The translations under genes and the position numbers were made by a program. A DNA stretch of 64,000 nt from positions 13,290,466 through 13,354,465 of the forward strand of contig NC_092322.1 in NCBI RefSeq assembly GCF_036785885.1, read 5' to 3'. Positions 63,620 through 64,000 of this stretch are shown here, piece after piece; the stretch's first letter is position 1, and every line of letters starts with the position of its first letter. Origin of the DNA: Coffea arabica. Its lineage: Eukaryota > Streptophyta > Magnoliopsida > Gentianales > Rubiaceae. Under the pieces are notes generated by a model. The model was given only the letters and a program-made list of their open reading frames with translations, made no database searches and was not told where the DNA came from.

Positions 63620-64000
63620 CATTTGGTGAATTTTTTAACTTGCTACAACGTAGAACAAATGAAACCTTTCCTAATGCAAATAATAAAAGCCAGACAACTT
63701 TTAAGAGTCTGGACTTTATCCTGTTATCCGATCCTTGAATGATACTACTCCTTCTGGATACATTGGAGTCGACATGGATAACAGGGGGTTTGTGTCTTTT
63801 TGCCACCAGCCATCCTCCATCAACCTTGTCAACTGTCAAAGAAAATGAAAGGAAATGAAACGTTCGGATTCTGTGGGCTCTTCTTAATGTACATGCTGCA
63901 TAGCCCACTGCAAAATTGTAGAAGAAATCAACAGCAACTTCAAAGTTGTTAAATTGTTTCAAAGCTTGTGAAAAACCAACCAAATTATATATATATATAT

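Larger units (their letters stand above)
61878..64000. other. intergenic, no gene supported
   Basis: AT-rich with poly-T tracts near 62166 and 62408. A plus frame at 63263 (starting MDSFLTTTTT because of a CAC repeat) and a minus frame at 63567-63983 (138 codons) are open. Neither shows a family motif, and the minus frame overlaps an inverted-repeat arm. A gene continuing beyond the window edge cannot be excluded. Confidence 0.45.

Noticed and set aside
63567-63983. 138-codon minus-strand frame near the right edge
   Set aside because: No recognised domain, and it overlaps an inverted-repeat arm. It is kept only as a note because a gene could continue beyond the window.
1-64000. CRISPR arrays, bacterial operons, complete tRNA or rRNA genes
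   Set aside because: The window is plant nuclear DNA, and none of these patterns was seen on reading both strands.

Overview
The window is nuclear DNA of a eudicot plant. It is AT-rich, has split genes with GT-AG introns and plant-type protein families, and carries plant LTR retrotransposons, a PIF/Harbinger element and non-autonomous hAT elements. Nothing seen fixes the species; an asterid is only a guess. Four intact protein-coding genes can be assembled exon by exon with open joined frames. They are UBP27 (ubiquitin-specific protease, minus, 2951-8210, 10 exons, 594 aa), a DHHC protein S-acyltransferase (plus, 15850-20890, 5 exons, 393 aa), RPN5 (26S proteasome lid subunit, plus, 47413-55589, 11 exons, 447 aa) and a CYP71-clan cytochrome P450 (minus, 57321-59212, 2 exons, 500 aa). 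They form no operon. UBP27 and RPN5 both belong to the ubiquitin-proteasome system, but nothing suggests more than coincidence in their proximity. || Between UBP27 and the acyltransferase lies a non-coding small-RNA locus (about 9.84-12.0 kb or further). Its promoter region has two TGGGCC Site II motifs, a telo-box and a TATA element. Downstream are three box C/D U14 snoRNA copies, recognised by box C, the 18S-complementary domain A, the C-methylation guide and box D. A fourth, U14-like box C/D RNA keeps the central hairpin and gains a 6-bp terminal stem but has lost both U14 antisense elements. || About 24.6 kb (21436 to about 46057) between the acyltransferase and RPN5 is a nested transposon stack. 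The outermost element is a decayed Ty1/copia element on the minus strand with short LTRs of about 235 bp. A PIF/Harbinger DNA transposon (23092-43309) interrupts its integrase; it has a broken Myb/SANT-like ORF and a broken DDE transposase on the plus strand. A chromodomain Ty3/gypsy element (30796-42948, minus strand) with 3.2-kb LTRs sits inside that. A 706-bp hAT-type non-autonomous element (8-bp target duplication) sits separately in the copia gag region. None of the autonomous elements has an intact protein set. || Downstream of the P450 are a tandem duplication, a 1.24-kb hAT-type element with a perfect 8-bp target duplication, a long AT microsatellite and a small inverted-repeat element. 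The rest is intergenic with no gene that I can support. I found no complete tRNA, rRNA or CRISPR array.
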